DNA of 64,000 nt, taken from positions 12,095,375 through 12,159,374 of the forward strand of contig CAIIXF020000005.1 of assembly GCA_903813345.2 (NCBI GenBank). The letters run 5' to 3'. The notes beneath the pieces are model-generated. The model was not told the origin of the DNA, ran no database searches, and saw only the letters and a program-made list of their open reading frames with translations. The position numbers and the translations under genes are program-made. Origin of the DNA: Owenia fusiformis. Taxonomy: Eukaryota; Annelida; Polychaeta; Sabellida; Oweniidae. Shown in pieces: positions 1 to 9,701 of this stretch (its first letter is position 1; every line of letters starts with the position of its first letter).

Positions 1-132
1 TGTTCATCACATTTGATAATAATTCCGGTGGAATGTTTTGGATTTCTCTTTGGATGTTGCCCTTAAGTTGTTCTAGGTCTTTTTGCTTGGAATGAGCATT
101 AAAACAATCCTTCAAATAGCCACAGAGAAAGA
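1..132 (-). pseudogene. Transposase C-terminal fragment (Tc1/mariner superfamily), cut by window edge
   Basis: Read on the minus strand, this stretch encodes a run beginning FLCGYLKD and continuing through DLEQLK to a P-P-E-L-L-S-N-V-M-N ending. That is the pattern that follows the last catalytic Asp in IS630/Tc1/mariner-superfamily transposases (FLWGYLKD, then a DLK helix, then a VMxNVVxRM tail). The family Trp of 'LWGYLK' is Cys here. The fragment runs off the left end of the window, so whether it belongs to a longer gene cannot be judged. It is the inverted partner of the fragment at 384-562. Confidence 0.6.
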
Positions 133-515
133 TGTTTGAGGATGACGATGGCAGAAAAAACACATGTAATCATGTCAATTCTCGGCAAATGATTCAGGAG
201 TTACCTTCCAGAGTTAGGCAGGCTGGCATGGAGACCAAATCATATCCAAATAAAATCACAGTGGTCTCAAATTGATACACAAACAAAAGCTACTCTAGAA
301 TCCCAAGCAATGCAGTTTCTTGAACCCCTGACCTCTCTGACATTGTGAGGGCCTTCCTATTCACCATATTTGACGGCCCATACTTTTTTCTCTGAGGCTA
401 TTTGAAGGACCATTTTTATGCTAAACCCAAGCTAAGAGACCTAGAACAACTTAAGACCAGCATCCGAACAGAAATCAAAACATTCCACCAGATATATCAA
501 ATGTGATGAACAATG
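1..515. repeat. Inverted repeat made of two transposase fragments
   Basis: Bases 1-150 and about 360-515 match each other in inverted orientation with scattered differences. Shared blocks include 'aacttaag' with 'ctaggtc', and 'catcacatttgat' at the outer ends. The two arms are the transposase fragments listed separately. The roughly 200 bp between them show no recognisable coding. The structure could come from two tail-facing insertions or from a foldback rearrangement. Confidence 0.6.
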
Positions 516-562
516 TAGTAGTAAGGATGCAGACTGTCATCGAAATATGAGGTAACATTGAA
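384..562 (+). pseudogene. Transposase C-terminal fragment (Tc1/mariner superfamily), degenerate
   Basis: The plus strand encodes FFL-stop-GYLKD, then AKPKLRDLEQLKTSIRTEI, then after a one-base frame change NVMNNVVVRMQTVIEI and, past another stop, GNIEYVV. This matches the region after the catalytic triad of IS630/Tc1/mariner-superfamily transposases. The TGA at 393-395 sits where the family has Trp. There is no upstream catalytic region and there are several breaks, so this is a dead fragment. It is similar to the minus-strand fragment at 1-132. Confidence 0.6.
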
Positions 563-1930
563 TATGTGGTGTGAAAGGTAACGGGTTAAAGTATCAAAAA
601 GGCAAAACTGAATTAAAAACTGTGTGTAGGGAAAAAAAATTTCATCTTTTATCTACAAGACCATGCCAAAAATGTCTGAAAATATTGATTGGTTTGTCTA
701 TGGCGTTGATATACTTTTGGGTACATTTTTTTGAGACACCCTATGTACTTGTGTTGATTGTTAAAATACAAAAAAGGTAGGGTAAAGAATATTTAAAAGT
801 TGTTTGATCTTGTTCCAGAAGCAATATTTTGTTATTTTTATCGCCTAGAATTCCTTTAAATGATGTCCCTGGACAGACAATTCCACACATCTAAATTTAT
901 CATTCAGTAAGGAATTAAATCAAACACCTCACATACGATGATTAAGAAAGGGATATGCTAACATTAGTTACTCGAATATGTTCACATTCAAAATTTCCCA
1001 GATGCAATAAATAACATTAATCAATTGATTTTGGCTCCGACACTAGAAAATAAATATAAAGTTTTGTAAATATGTCTATTTCTGCCATGTTTCCTTAAAT
1101 AATACTTATTAACGAGTTATTTCATTTTGCCCACTGTGCTAACATCATTAATGCAAATGGATGCAATACATCTTGATTTATGGCTATGAAAGTGTATATT
1201 TGTTGAAAGTTCTTGACATAACAGTAGTTCATATGCCTAGCCAGGAAATGTTAGTGCAAATGGAATTGATAGGTATGACTCATGGCTAAGAAACATATTT
1301 TCAATGTTAATTGTTGTCATTTTTACATGGTTGACACAAGTATGCAAAATCTTCTAGAGATTATTGATTCAAAGATGCTAGCAAAGTTTAATCTGCATCC
1401 CTGAGATTAGTAGGGCTCTATGGATACTCGAAATCTGTATCTGACAGCAATTTATGCCAGGGAGGGGGGAAGTTTCTAAAAGGTCGTAAGTAAAACTAAT
1501 ATCTAATCCTTACTTTTTTATCTTTTGATTATAGTCTTGACTAGATCAATAAAATCCACCATTAAAAAATGTTATTTAATTTCTCATCCAATATAGCATA
1601 TCCCAGACATCTTTCTGTGTATTAGGTGAGATAAATTGTGTTGAGGGCATTTTCATTAAGAAGTTCCTTGAAAGTGTAAATGTGAGTATTTATTGCAAGC
1701 TTCAAGGCACATGGCTCCCTTCAGCAATCAAACACTGGTAAATTAGGTTGATAAGATATATTAATTTGATTTTTGAGAGATAGCATTGTTTTGGAAAGTC
1801 GAAATGTGCAGTAAACACATGGTCACTGCTGCCAACTGTTTTGAAACTCGAAATCTAATGTAATATACATATAGTTTGCAATTGACAGGCGTTAACAGGA
1901 TCTGCCAAATTGCACATTATCTTTTATGAG
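563..1930. other. No gene recognised
   Basis: AT-rich sequence without a supported coding region, TIR or tandem repeat. The only open frame of any size, at 571-780, is 69 codons with no recognisable motif. Confidence 0.6.
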
Positions 1931-1934
1931 TTCA

Positions 1935-2512
1935 CACATCCTAGTTTTCTGCATGAAAAAAATGCAAATGCTGTGCATAAATTCTGCATGAAAAAACCAA
2001 ATTCTGCATGAAATCTAAAATTCTGCGCCTAATTCTGCACGGGGAAAAGTGAAAAACTTACCAAATGCTCACTTGTGAACTATCACGAAATTCCAGATCA
2101 ATATGCAGGGAATTCAGATGTCGTCTATTTATATATGACGAAGTAAAATGCAAGAAGAAGCATGATTTATTGCGTTAGAATACAATGTTAGACATATTAC
2201 TGCTAAACAATTATGAGGGACAGTCATTGGTTTCAAAATTTCGTGAATATGTTAGACGCAGTCTTACCTCTAAGGGCAAAGGCGGAAGTTCGAGAATTTA
2301 AAACAGATTTCCTCTTGAAAATCGGACAAAACACAAGTATCTGACAACAAGCGAGCGGAATCTTTTGGTGTTTAGGTGAGTGACAAATATGAGATGAGAT
2401 GGTTGACTGGAAAAATGATGTTTTCTGTGAAATTCCGTGCCAAAACAAAAATTCTGCAAAGAAATCAAAATGCTAATTTCTGCGATTTTTCTGCGGCGAC
2501 GGGGAATCATGG
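1935..2512. repeat. Region with clustered 'ttctgc' subterminal-type repeats
   Basis: The hexamer 'ttctgc' occurs repeatedly in two clusters, at about 1948-2040 and 2449-2495, often as 'attctgcatgaaa' or a close variant. Clusters of one short motif at both ends of a ~580-bp block resemble the subterminal repeats of non-autonomous DNA transposons. I could not find clear terminal inverted repeats or a TSD, so the element boundaries are open. Confidence 0.3.
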
Positions 2513-2519
2513 AATACTA

Positions 2520-2795
2520 GTATGAGTGTCTAATAGTATCTACAACTGTTTTTGATGTTATGAGTATTGGCTATCAATTTTTTCTTCAAAATGTATTGTA
2601 ATGACTTCAGTGTGAATGAAATGTCCCTTGGTGTTCTGGTTCTGGATTGTGATATTGGTTCTCAATTAGAGGGCAATGGAGGATGATAGACATTAATTCT
2701 TTTCACAAGTATTTTTCTTGGTTTACCCTTAGAGTTTGCTTCTTCTTGCTAGGTTTCTTTACAGTTTCCTTTCTCTTTGGCATTTGAGCTTAGAT
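2520..2795 (-). repeat. Dispersed repeat R, copy 1 (inverted)
   Basis: The reverse complement matches the repeats at 24654-24960 and 36745-37060. Shared blocks include 'ccaatatcacaatcca', 'catactgaagtcattaca' and the 'gccaaagggaaagga' end. No internal coding. Five recognisable copies or fragments occur in this window, in both orientations, so it is a dispersed family. I cannot assign it to a class. Confidence 0.6.
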
Positions 2796-2810
2796 ATTTA
2801 ATAAAATAGC

Positions 2811-3035
2811 ACTGTGGGTACTGGGCTCAAATGGTGTTGCTCTTAAAAAGAAATGGCAGCCATTTTGAAAGAAACTTGTAGCCATTGTTGATAATCTCGT
2901 AACAAAGCTTTTGAGACAGACAGCAGGCAGACAGACAGATGGACAGACAGACAGATACTTCCCAAACAGATTCAGAGTAGATTTGATTTTTTAAAGCACA
3001 GCTATATTCACACAATTTCACAACACTAAACACTC
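2811..3035 (+). repeat. Dispersed repeat S with ACAG-rich tail, copy 1
   Basis: It begins with 'gtgggtactgggctc' and 'atggtgttgctc', contains 'cagccattttgaaa', and ends in an imperfect (ACAG)n tract at about 2918-2957. The same order occurs at 49058-49440. The (GACA) tail and shared head suggest an interspersed element, but no coding or promoter boxes were seen. Confidence 0.5.
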
Positions 3036-3039
3036 TTAA

Positions 3040-3575
3040 CTGTGCATGTGGATTACCTGAATCTCAAAACATGTTTTTCAGGAATCAAAACCAAGTCATG
3101 GATTTTGTGAAATCTGGCAGGAATGACCTTTCACACTCACAAAAGACGGAACATTTTGAAAATGTGGCAAGTTTTATGAAAAAATGAAATAACACATCTT
3201 CCTTGGTTTCCATTATTATTTCTTACCCTCATAGAATTCACCAATGAGACCACTTCACACCTCTTAACTTTCATTCTTAGCCAAACTCCCCCAGCTCTTG
3301 ACACCCACATTGTCCTGAATGTTGTTCCTTAATTACCTCATGTTTTATATTGTTATCTTAAAGCGTGACCTGTAATGCTGTTTGCTGTAAATTTTGACTG
3401 AAGAAGTTAATAGATTACCATATAAAAAAATATTCAAAGGGTTAAATAAAACAGCTGCATGAAACTTGTTTTGTTAACTTTGGTGAACTCAAGAGTGATG
3501 TTATGCAACCTTTCCCATTTTTCGAGAAATAAGGGTTATGAACTGGGAGGTTTCGGATATGGGGTTTATCCAGAA
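3040..3575. other. No gene recognised
   Basis: AT-rich sequence. The minus-strand open frame at 3442-3816 runs into the palindromic region to its right and has no recognisable domain. Confidence 0.5.
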
Positions 3576-3578
3576 GGA

Positions 3579-3625
3579 GATATGCATATCTACCTGAGGG
3601 ACTGAAGGTAGATGTGCATATCTCA
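3579..3625. repeat. Hairpin with 19-bp near-perfect stem
   Basis: 'gagatatgcatatctacct' and the later 'aggtagatgtgcatatctc' pair with one mismatch across a short loop. The motif 'gatatgca' recurs at about 3787 and 3808, so it appears to be part of a larger repetitive block running to about 3925. Confidence 0.5.
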
Positions 3626-3666
3626 CGAGGGATGAACCTAATATCCAAAATGACCATACATAACTG

Positions 3667-3922
3667 CTTTATCCTATACCAAGTAGAGTTTTCAGGGGCA
3701 TATGGCCATTTCAATAGTACAAGGTGTAAAAAATAAGCAAAACATTCATATGCAAAGTCATTTAATTGTATTATCAGAAGCAGGAAGATATGCATCGGAA
3801 GCGGGAAGATATGCACCTAAGCGGGAGATATGGAGGTTCTGGATATGGAAACCTCAAAATCAGGATACGGGATATATCTTACCAACTTATCTCCCTAAAA
3901 CTATACTTGGCATAGGATAAAG
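3667..3922. repeat. Small inverted-repeat element (MITE-like)
   Basis: Termini of about 30 bp (3667-3698 and 3892-3922) match in inverted orientation around 'ctttatcctat', 'ccaagta' and 'agtttt', with three or four differences. Length is about 256 bp with no coding. I found no convincing TSD, so it is called only from the inverted repeats. Confidence 0.4.
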
Positions 3923-3924
3923 GA

Positions 3925-4810
3925 CTTTATGGGAACTTACCTAGACTGAGTGAAGCGACACAACAAATGTGTTAAACACAATGGAGAATATTTGAAAAGA
4001 ATAAATGCAGTAGTCCCAGAAATACCTGGGTATCCCAACATCCCATTTTAGATTATCTGTGTCAAATGATCTTATTATCTTATGAAAAGGACAGAGATAA
4101 GTAATGTTTCTCTATTACAAAATGTAAGTTTTCCATTACTTTTTCCTAAATATTTTATGAATTAGAATAAACATTTTCAGGATTTATTGGTTAACCCCCG
4201 TATTCATAGTAAAGAATGGTACAAATGGGAACCCTGACTTTTCCACATGTCTTTGTTATTTTAGGATATTACTCCCTGATATTTGGCACATTTGTACATC
4301 ATTTAATTTCAAACCAGCCTATTATATTTCAGGACCACTGAACTGATAATCAAAAAGGTAACAGCACTTCACTTAAACATGCCCCACAGAGGGCCACCAT
4401 CACGCTGTTTGGTCTGGTCTTTGGATGAAGTCCACTTCCAACTTGATGGACTGGCAAATAAGAACTTTATATTCTGGAGAGTTAAGCACCTGATGAAGTA
4501 GTGGAGAAATCCCTTCACACAGACAATCGTGTGGATACTCAGTAGATAGGTACTATGTACATACTAGTACTATGTTCATAAGTAATAACTTCACCACTAC
4601 ACACATGAGTCGGCTGAAATTATTTTGCCTTATTGTAGAACGCTTAGAGCTAAAAGACCCATGCATGTAAGTTGAGTGGAAAGAAGGGTTATTTCATAAC
4701 ATCAGAAAAAGAGAATGTTCTAAGGGACACACATCTATAATTGACAGCTGCACATTAACCGAATCCATTTATATTTCTTGAGTAAATGTTACATCTGACT
4801 AAAAAAGTTA
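3925..4810. other. No gene recognised
   Basis: No coding, TIR or tandem repeat that I can support. Confidence 0.5.
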
Positions 4811-4819
4811 AAATCTGCT

Positions 4820-4904
4820 CACGGGGAGTTAGTCAGTAGATAGTCAATATAATATAAAATATATTATATTGTTATATAGAGAGGGGGGTGACTAACTCCC
4901 CGTG
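4820..4904. mobile_element. 85-bp hairpin MITE with 8-bp TSD
   Basis: The ends 'cacggggagttagtca' (4820-4835) and 'tgactaactccccgtg' (4889-4904) are perfect inverted repeats enclosing an AT-rich centre that is itself partly palindromic. The direct repeat 'aatctgct' flanks it exactly (4812-4819 and 4905-4912). An 8-bp TSD fits hAT or P-type cut-and-paste elements. It has no coding capacity and would have to be moved by a transposase encoded elsewhere. Confidence 0.85.
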
Positions 4905-4914
4905 AATCTGCTTT

Positions 4915-6360
4915 ATAAAATTATATCTGTTCACAATCAATTTTAAACTATAATGTCAAGATGGTTGTACAATGAACTTGTGAATGTTGGCAGTTCGAAC
5001 TATTACAGGGTTGAATCTAGGTTAATGACACCACCCAACAAACTATAATAAAAAAATTCCTTTGAAATCAGGATAAAAGGATTAATATTTATGAAGGATG
5101 TTCAAGTATTGACATCTTTATTATATTTAAGCTTTGTTCTACAGACTAATAAGTCCAAGTATTGGTATACATAACAGACAACTGACTACCAATTTCACTT
5201 TTTGCTCAACATTTTTTAAGAAATGAAATAAATAAACTAAATAGTGGCTGCCTTTTAATGCAGTTTCTAAAATAGCTGTTCCAACAGGCTTTATTTACGC
5301 AGGCATGCATTAGACCCCATTATGGGTTGGGTCAGAAATTTGACAAGCAGTATTTCACAGGGGATGGGATTTTGACATAATACTTCATCCCTGAAACAGT
5401 GACTTTTGAAATGCATTGGGATTTTGACTACATTTGATCAGCTATTATTGCTCCCATTGTGGGAAAACTGACTCACTAGGCGACTTCAAAGTTGTGTGAA
5501 TTTGACAACCAAATCTTCCATGTGCATTTTTGAGATATGTTTTATTTTTCTGTGTAATAAGAGTATACTTTTGATGAACAGGACAGCCAACTTGAAATTA
5601 TGAAATCTAAAAATAATAAAAATAGCAGCCCTGGTGCATTAGCGTAGTTGCAATGCAATTATATGAAATACAATATTGTTCTGATTGACTGAAACTGGAC
5701 ACACATTGCCAAGCTGTTTGAAAATAAATAGTGTGTAAGGGAAGAAAAAATTATTTTAGTTCATTAAAAGTGTGACAGAGACCTTTTTGTATGTACTTCA
5801 AAGTAACTAATTAGATATAGAGGATGGCTATTTAAGCCTTTTATAGCACTTCTTTTAATATAAGATAAAAGCTTCGTTTAGTCACAAGATCCGACCATAC
5901 AAAACAACAACCTTTATATTACACTTTGAACATTAAATCTACACATATTTCCCTTTCCTATAACACGATAATAAAAAACAATGCATTGGCGATGACCTGA
6001 AGATCATGAACCATTATTTTCATGATGATTGATTGAAGCTGAACAGCAGAAAATTAGCACTGTAGAAATCATAGTGAGGAAACACAAAGGACAACAGCCT
6101 TTGAATAAAAATAAAAAGGTTGCTTCAACCAAATTGATACTGATAAATATAACAGTACATCTACATTCATTAGTTCCAAACATATTACCAAATCCAGAGC
6201 TGGCGTTAACGCCGTTTTTTACTGTTTTTACGCACATTTGATCAAGTCTGACGCAGAATTGACAACTGATTGCGTTTCATTGACGCACTTTGATCCCCAG
6301 ATAGACTTACGCTATTTCCCGGGAAGAATAGCAATACACAAGAAAAAACAAGGTTTTGAC
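4915..6360. other. No gene recognised
   Basis: No supported coding region. The two opposing open frames at about 6004-6241 overlap each other and have no recognisable domain. Confidence 0.5.
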
Positions 6361-7290
6361 CGATATCTTACCGATCAGATTATCTGACGAAAATCTCCGG
6401 CTTTCAATAAAGTTAAACATATTAAATGAAAGAATATAAATTGGCCTACCTTGTGAAGACAAAATCTAAGTATAATAGGCAGATTATCAGCAGTGTTTTA
6501 GAGAAACACTGAGATAATTTTCTTACTGTAATCCGGCCATCATTTTGATTGACCTATCAAACCAAAACGTTATTGCTTTGAGATTAATGGGTCAGTAGCA
6601 AAAAACCTTTATCACTGTCCTGTCAACTTTCAATGGAAACTATTATTAACAATTACACATAAACTTGAAAACAAACTGTTTAATTAATACAATTGATCTT
6701 CTTGGCATTATCTTACATCATAGTGAGGAAACACAAAGGACAACATTTGAAAACAAATAAAATATAACAAGTCAAAGTGTTGATCCTTATATTTCATTGA
6801 GATCGATAATGTGTCAGAAAGGACTCTTGAGTTTATTGATTTACACCAGAGTGAGGAGGAACAAGGGGCAACATTGAGAAACAAAGTAATTAAGAAAAAA
6901 ATAATTACAATCAATATGTATTGATCTGCTTTATTGAGATCAATTGCTCATATACAGTCTGATATTAGTGACAGGAAAATACTGATTTTATCGTATGGTT
7001 AAATGTTTTCAAAAAAAGGTAAAAAATCTGCATAATTTATCTGATGCCCCCATACCCCCCTAGTTTGCGCCGTACTGCTATTTGGTCATTATCCATTGAT
7101 TTGGTTTATGCTTCACCCAACCTAAGCTGATTTTAAGTCTCTAAGACATGAAGTCTCATTGCAGCATATTTATTTTTGTACTTTTTATCCGAAAATGACG
7201 CTTTATTATCATAATTCAATTTGACCCACATTTTCCAAGTTTGACCCACTTTTTTGATTGAACTGGGTCATGTGACCCACAAAATGTTGA
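6361..7290 (+). repeat. Dispersed repeat D, copy 1
   Basis: From the block 'aaaatctccggctttcaat' to about 6910 the sequence aligns, with scattered substitutions and short indels, with 54137-54665 in the same orientation. The similarity resumes in the 'gcccccatacccccctag' motif near 7047 and the 'gacccactttttt' motif near 7241. No open frame survives. It is a dispersed family of unknown class. Confidence 0.65.
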
Positions 7291-7616
7291 GGCTACCGCC
7301 AGTACTGAAATCTTATTGAATCAGTTCAATAGAGTATGTATTTTGAAAAATAGCAACTTCCCAGAGTAGGGCATGGCATAGTTCAAAATATTTTTCATCA
7401 AATCACTCATCATTTTGAACATTACTCAATAGAAATAATCAGGTACATGTAGTACTACATACTCTTGACTCCTATTGACAAAATCCACTAGTATGGGTGA
7501 TACTATGTATTCAAGATATCAAATATTTTTTACGAAAAATGGCAGTCATTTTGAATTTAGAGGTTATATTGGAAATTCTGTGAGCAGATGTCCTTTGTCT
7601 ATAAATCATTTTTCCC

Positions 7617-7647
7617 ACGTTTTCTAATGATCTAATTATGTTATATA
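7617..7647 (+). mobile_element. Left stub of P-family foldback element, split by A element
   Basis: The bases 'acgttttctaatgatc' to 'gttatata' match the arm of the P element at 33824-34692 just internal to its end. The rest of this P copy resumes at 9579 beyond the inserted A element. Confidence 0.65.
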
Positions 7648-9578
7648 CAGAGCTGTCAAGTGTCCCGCGAATGGCGGGATTATCCCGCGAATTTGATCAA
7701 AATTTGGCTAATTCGCGTGTCCCGCAATGTCCCGCGAAGTCCCGCAAATGTCGGCTTTGACCTCCGCGAATTTTCAAAATTGTAACAATCCCCGAAGCTA
7801 AAGGGTACACCCCAGTTGTCCGAAACCCATTACTCCGAAAAATATAGTCATGATTTACCAGAGAAAGGGGGACCGTACCAAGTTAAGCTTACGCCAGTTT
7901 CATGCCATATATTTGGCCAAATTAATGGGATGGACGCATTCTGATGTTTATAGATCTCTCTCTCTTTCTCACTTAGAATTGCACCCATTACATGGTGCTA
8001 CTAGAATGGCAGGAACGGGGGATTTATTTTACATTGTGATCTTAAAGCGGTTATTAAAACACAATATATATTACGGAACAGTTTATCTTCAATCTCTTTT
8101 TATAACCAAATTAAAATGAAACATTTTGAAACAGATAAAATAAGTTAACGCATAGAACTTTAAACATAAAAGAGTATACAATATTACGTTGTCAAAATAT
8201 TTCGTCGCATTTAATTTCTTAGTCTCTGTCTCATCAAATCGTAAAAGAACAAAGCATTCTAAACCCAATCACTTGGAATTTGTTTTTCGGCCTTCGTTTC
8301 CGGCATTTTTTTTTTTATTTTCTTCTCCTAAACTGTATTTGCTTGACAATAATCAGAGAAAGTGCGTATAAGTATTTTTGCGTGGCATATTCTGTTGTGA
8401 TTCCAATTTCTTGTCTGTCTGAGGACGTATTGGGAACGAGGTAGAATTAAAGAATTTTATGAACGAGTCATGCAAGATACTAGAGCTAGTAAAGTAATTT
8501 ATTGGATAAGTTAATTTCTGAAGGATCTAGATAAAATATGTTTCAAAACTTTGTGAACACTACATAACTACATTAGGCAGATATAGTATCTTGATATATT
8601 TGGCTATCATGTGTTTAAAATACATTCCTAAAATTATGAAAACGTTAGGTGAGAAATATTGCTATTGTACGTTCGAAAAGTATTTGGTTGTATTTTCTAG
8701 TTCTCGAGTTACACATGAACTTTCGTAGGCTAAACATTAAACAATTAACGTATTGACTTAGCCTAATTTTGCAATGATGTTAACGTGATTCCAATGTTAT
8801 GTTGTCGTGACAGGTTGTGACAAGATTCGCTTAAAGAAATTGTATTTTTAAGATAAGATCCCCTTATTTTCGAACAACTGGGTTTCGGACAACTGTCTGG
8901 GTTTCGGAAAACTGCTCGGATTCGGAGAATTGGGTTTCGGACAACTGGGTTGACCCCTATCGGACCCCTATATGAAAAGGTACATTTTAATATATAACAC
9001 AATGAGGGGTAAATGTTTCATAGTTGGTCACGAACGCCATAAGTGCAAAGTATTGTTCAGAATTTTTGAATTTTAGTGATGGATTACGGTACTCACAAGT
9101 GTGGTTTTTCTTAATAATATTTCTATGCGTATTGTGTGGAATTGTGTTGACATTTACTTAAGTTAAGTGCATTATATGTGATAAATCAGTATCTGAAATT
9201 TTAATTTGAGTTAAATTACATTATGCCCCAATCACGCAAATCCCTTGAATGTCCTGCGATATCCCGCAAATTTAGGTGGATGTTTCGCCAATCCTGCAAA
9301 TTAAGGGCACTTTGTCTAAAGAAATTGCCCCTCTATGAAGTCTTAGGGTGGTTACCCTGTTAACTGTCCCGCAATTAGCGTGTTTGTCCCTCGAATGGTC
9401 CCGCGAAATCCCGCGAATTTGATCGAAATTTGACCTATTAGCGCAATCACGCAAATTCCTTAAATGTCCCGCGAAATCCCGCGAATTTAGGCGGATGTCC
9501 CGCAAAATCCCGCGAATTTTTGGCACTGGGTCTAAAAAATCTGTCCCGCGAGAAAATCTTTGGGGGTTGACAGTACTG
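7648..9578 (+). mobile_element. A-family DNA transposon, hAT-like ends, 7-bp TSD
   Basis: The left end 'cagagctgtcaag' and right end 'ttgacagtactg' are inverted repeats, and 'ttatata' is duplicated on both sides (7641-7647 and 9579-9585). The intact P element at 34560-34600 shows the same site uninterrupted, confirming the boundaries. The CAG...CTG ends with a 6-8 bp TSD resemble hAT elements. The terminal ~350 bp are dense in 'tcccgcgaa'-type subterminal motifs, GC-rich against AT-rich surroundings. No transposase is present, so this is non-autonomous. A second copy lies in opposite orientation at 33079-35116. Confidence 0.8.
7803..8958. mobile_element. Possible nested inverted-repeat element inside A
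   Basis: 'ccagttgtccgaaaccc' near 7812 and 'gggtttcggacaactgg' near 8933 are inverted repeats, with further 'ggtttcgga' copies at 8880-8945 acting like subterminal repeats. The second A copy lacks this block. I see no clean TSD and no coding, so it may instead be part of the internal sequence of A. Confidence 0.4.
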
Positions 9579-9701
9579 TTATATATTCGTATTTTTCGTT
9601 TTTGGGGTACCCGGTTTTTTCGACCGGGTACCGGGTACCAACCAAGTTTGAACCCAGCATGGAGGATTTACTACCCGGTACCCGGTTTTTTCTACAAACC
9701 C
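9579..9701 (+). mobile_element. Right end of P-family element, host of the A insertion
   Basis: From 'ttcgtatttttcg' through the 'accgggtaccgggta' repeats to the terminal 'tttctacaaaccc' this matches the right arm of the P element at 33824-34692. With the stub at 7617-7647 it forms a truncated P copy interrupted by A. The left half of this P copy is missing. Confidence 0.75.

Noticed and set aside
3442-3816. 124-codon minus-strand open frame.
   Set aside because: It overlaps palindromic repeats, is compositionally biased and has no recognisable domain.
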